Shown here piece by piece: positions 63,088 through 64,000 of a stretch of DNA of 64,000 nucleotides; position 1 is the first letter of the stretch; each line of letters starts with the position of its first letter. Where the stretch lies: assembly GCA_937871285.1 (NCBI GenBank), contig CALMQS010000088.1, forward strand, positions 1 to 64,000, written 5' to 3'. Both the position numbers and the translations under genes were made by a program. The notes beneath the pieces were generated by a model that was not told the DNA's origin, did no database searches, and was given only the letters and a program-made list of their open reading frames with translations. This DNA is from an uncultured Sphingobacteriales bacterium. GTDB lineage: Bacteria > Bacteroidota > Bacteroidia > Chitinophagales > Chitinophagaceae.

Positions 63088-63935
63088 ATGAACCCAAAAG
63101 TAATTATTGGTATAGACCTCGGCGCAACGAACATCAGGGGCGGGCTGGTAACCGGGGAGGGAATTACCGGCACGCAGCAAGGGCTATACGCAGTAAAGGA
63201 ACTGTGGACGAAGTTTTACAGGATATATTTGATATTACCGGTTTGCTGATGAACGGATCCGTGGCGGGCATTGGTATTGGCGTGCCGAGTGTAGTAGATG
63301 TGGAAAAAGGTATCGTGTATGATGTGCAATATATTCCCTCCTGGAAAGAAGTGCCTTTGAAGGAAATTATGGAAGAGCGATACGGGATACCTGTTTTTGT
63401 GAATAATGATGCCAATTGTTTCGCCCTGGGGGAGTTTTATTTCGGTAAAGGCATTGGCGCCGATCACATGATCGGGCTTACCATCGGAACAGGCATTGGT
63501 GCAGGAATAATAATTAACCGGCGTTTATATGCCGGGCCCAACTGTGGCGCCGGAGAGTTTGGTATGGTGGATTACCTGGATCGTTGTTACGAATATTATG
63601 GAAGCGGGCAGTTCTTTCAAAATGTGTATCAAACAGATGGGCAGACAGTATTTGAGCGGGCAAAAGCAGGCGATGTACAGGCGCAGCAATGGTATGCCGA
63701 AATGGGAACGCATTTGGGCAATGCCATAAAAATGATATTATATACCTATGATCCGCCGCTGATCGTTTTTGGCGGCTCCGTACGGCATGCCTATCCTTAT
63801 TTTCAGCACACCATGTGGGAACGCATCAACAGCTTTGCCTTTTCAAAATCGCTGCCGCGGTTGCGCATTGAACTGTCTGAGCTGCATAATAGCGGCATAC
63901 TCGGCGCTGCCGGGCTTTACTATAATGCATTATAG
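63088..63935 (+). pseudogene. ROK-family sugar kinase, frameshifted
   Basis: From ATG 63088 the frame reads IIGIDLGATNIRGGLVTGEG (the phosphate-binding DLGxTxxR motif). Between about 63165 and 63200 the homologous sequence moves to another frame, continuing SKGTVDEVLQDIFDITGLLM, GVPSVVDVEKGIVYDVQYIP, VFVNNDANCFALGEFYFGKG and TIGTGIGAGIIINRRLY to TAG 63935. All kinase motifs are present, including the catalytic NNDAN; the ROK zinc motif is replaced by GPNCGAGEFG. Either the gene is inactivated by one indel, there is a sequence error, or the product is restored by slippage. Confidence 0.75.
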
Positions 63936-64000
63936 CGCAACAGTATTATCTCCTTTCTTTAATGGCACCTGTAATACTTTATTTCCATAACGGATGGCAT
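63930..64000 (-). CDS. C-terminal end of a convergent gene, cut by the window edge
   Basis: The minus-strand frame entering at 64000 reads AIRYGNKVLQVPLKKGDNTV then AL and TAA at 63932-63930, overlapping the stop of the ROK gene by 3 nt. The sequence looks like the last strand of a beta-sandwich domain in a glycoside hydrolase, which would fit the sugar cluster, but too little is visible to name it. Confidence 0.35.
   Translation of the reverse strand, partial: AIRYGNKVLQVPLKKGDNTVAL

Noticed and set aside
1..64000. CRISPR arrays, rRNA genes, or complete insertion sequences
   Set aside because: No regularly spaced repeats, rRNA-like sequence or intact transposase gene was seen on either strand.

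Overview
The window comes from a Bacteroidota chromosome, most likely a member of the Chitinophagaceae or a close relative. The evidence is type IX secretion C-terminal domains (both type A and type B), a one-protein hybrid two-component regulator with a periplasmic propeller, TAnnTTTG promoter boxes with almost no Shine-Dalgarno sequences, and the gene families present. The family-level placement is inference; no rRNA lies in the window.

Layout. 1-17 kb is ordinary chromosome: a small membrane protein, an SprT-like metalloprotein, two surface or secreted T9SS cargo proteins (one 2,103 aa with an esterase head and two PA14 domains), an acyltransferase with a truncated sibling in front of it, primosomal helicase PriA, and a secreted DUF4838 protein. 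17-24 kb is an accessory patch. A large TOTE-type primase-helicase gene sits between two decayed direct copies of a hipB-like antitoxin gene, one of them followed by a decayed hipA N-terminus. Two paired-hairpin repeats and two copies of a dispersed ~90-bp repeat lie around it, followed by a class II Fic gene behind two matching palindromes. 24-32 kb holds an amino-acid permease, an MFS carrier, an NTF2-fold secreted protein and a hybrid sensor/regulator.

32.2-47.3 kb is a complete type I BREX phage-defence operon: an XRE regulator, brxA, brxB, brxC, pglX, pglZ and brxL. An AbiEi/AbiEii toxin-antitoxin pair is inserted between pglX and pglZ and carries its own array of inverted repeats. A third copy of the dispersed repeat lies just beyond brxL. 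47.7-57 kb is chromosome-like again: a NarL-type two-component pair, two secreted proteins, an M20 amidohydrolase, an MFS exporter and a decayed GIY-YIG nuclease gene.

57.2-60.2 kb is a second accessory patch next to tRNA-Asp. It has another, unrelated AbiE pair, two copies of a four-half-site operator, a truncated tyrosine integrase, tRNA-Asp with its terminator, and a 15-bp duplicate of the tRNA 5' end. 60.3-64 kb carries a decayed macroglobulin-like tail, a DUF4342 protein, a MITE-like inverted-repeat element, a coiled-coil lipoprotein, and a sugar cluster (FucP-like transporter, a frameshifted ROK kinase, and the tail of a convergent gene).

The main themes are defence genes (BREX, two AbiE pairs, TOTE helicase, Fic) and the remains of older ones (hipBA, integrase). 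Three toxin/Fic loci each have a repeated, spacing-conserved inverted-repeat operator. No CRISPR array or rRNA gene was seen.
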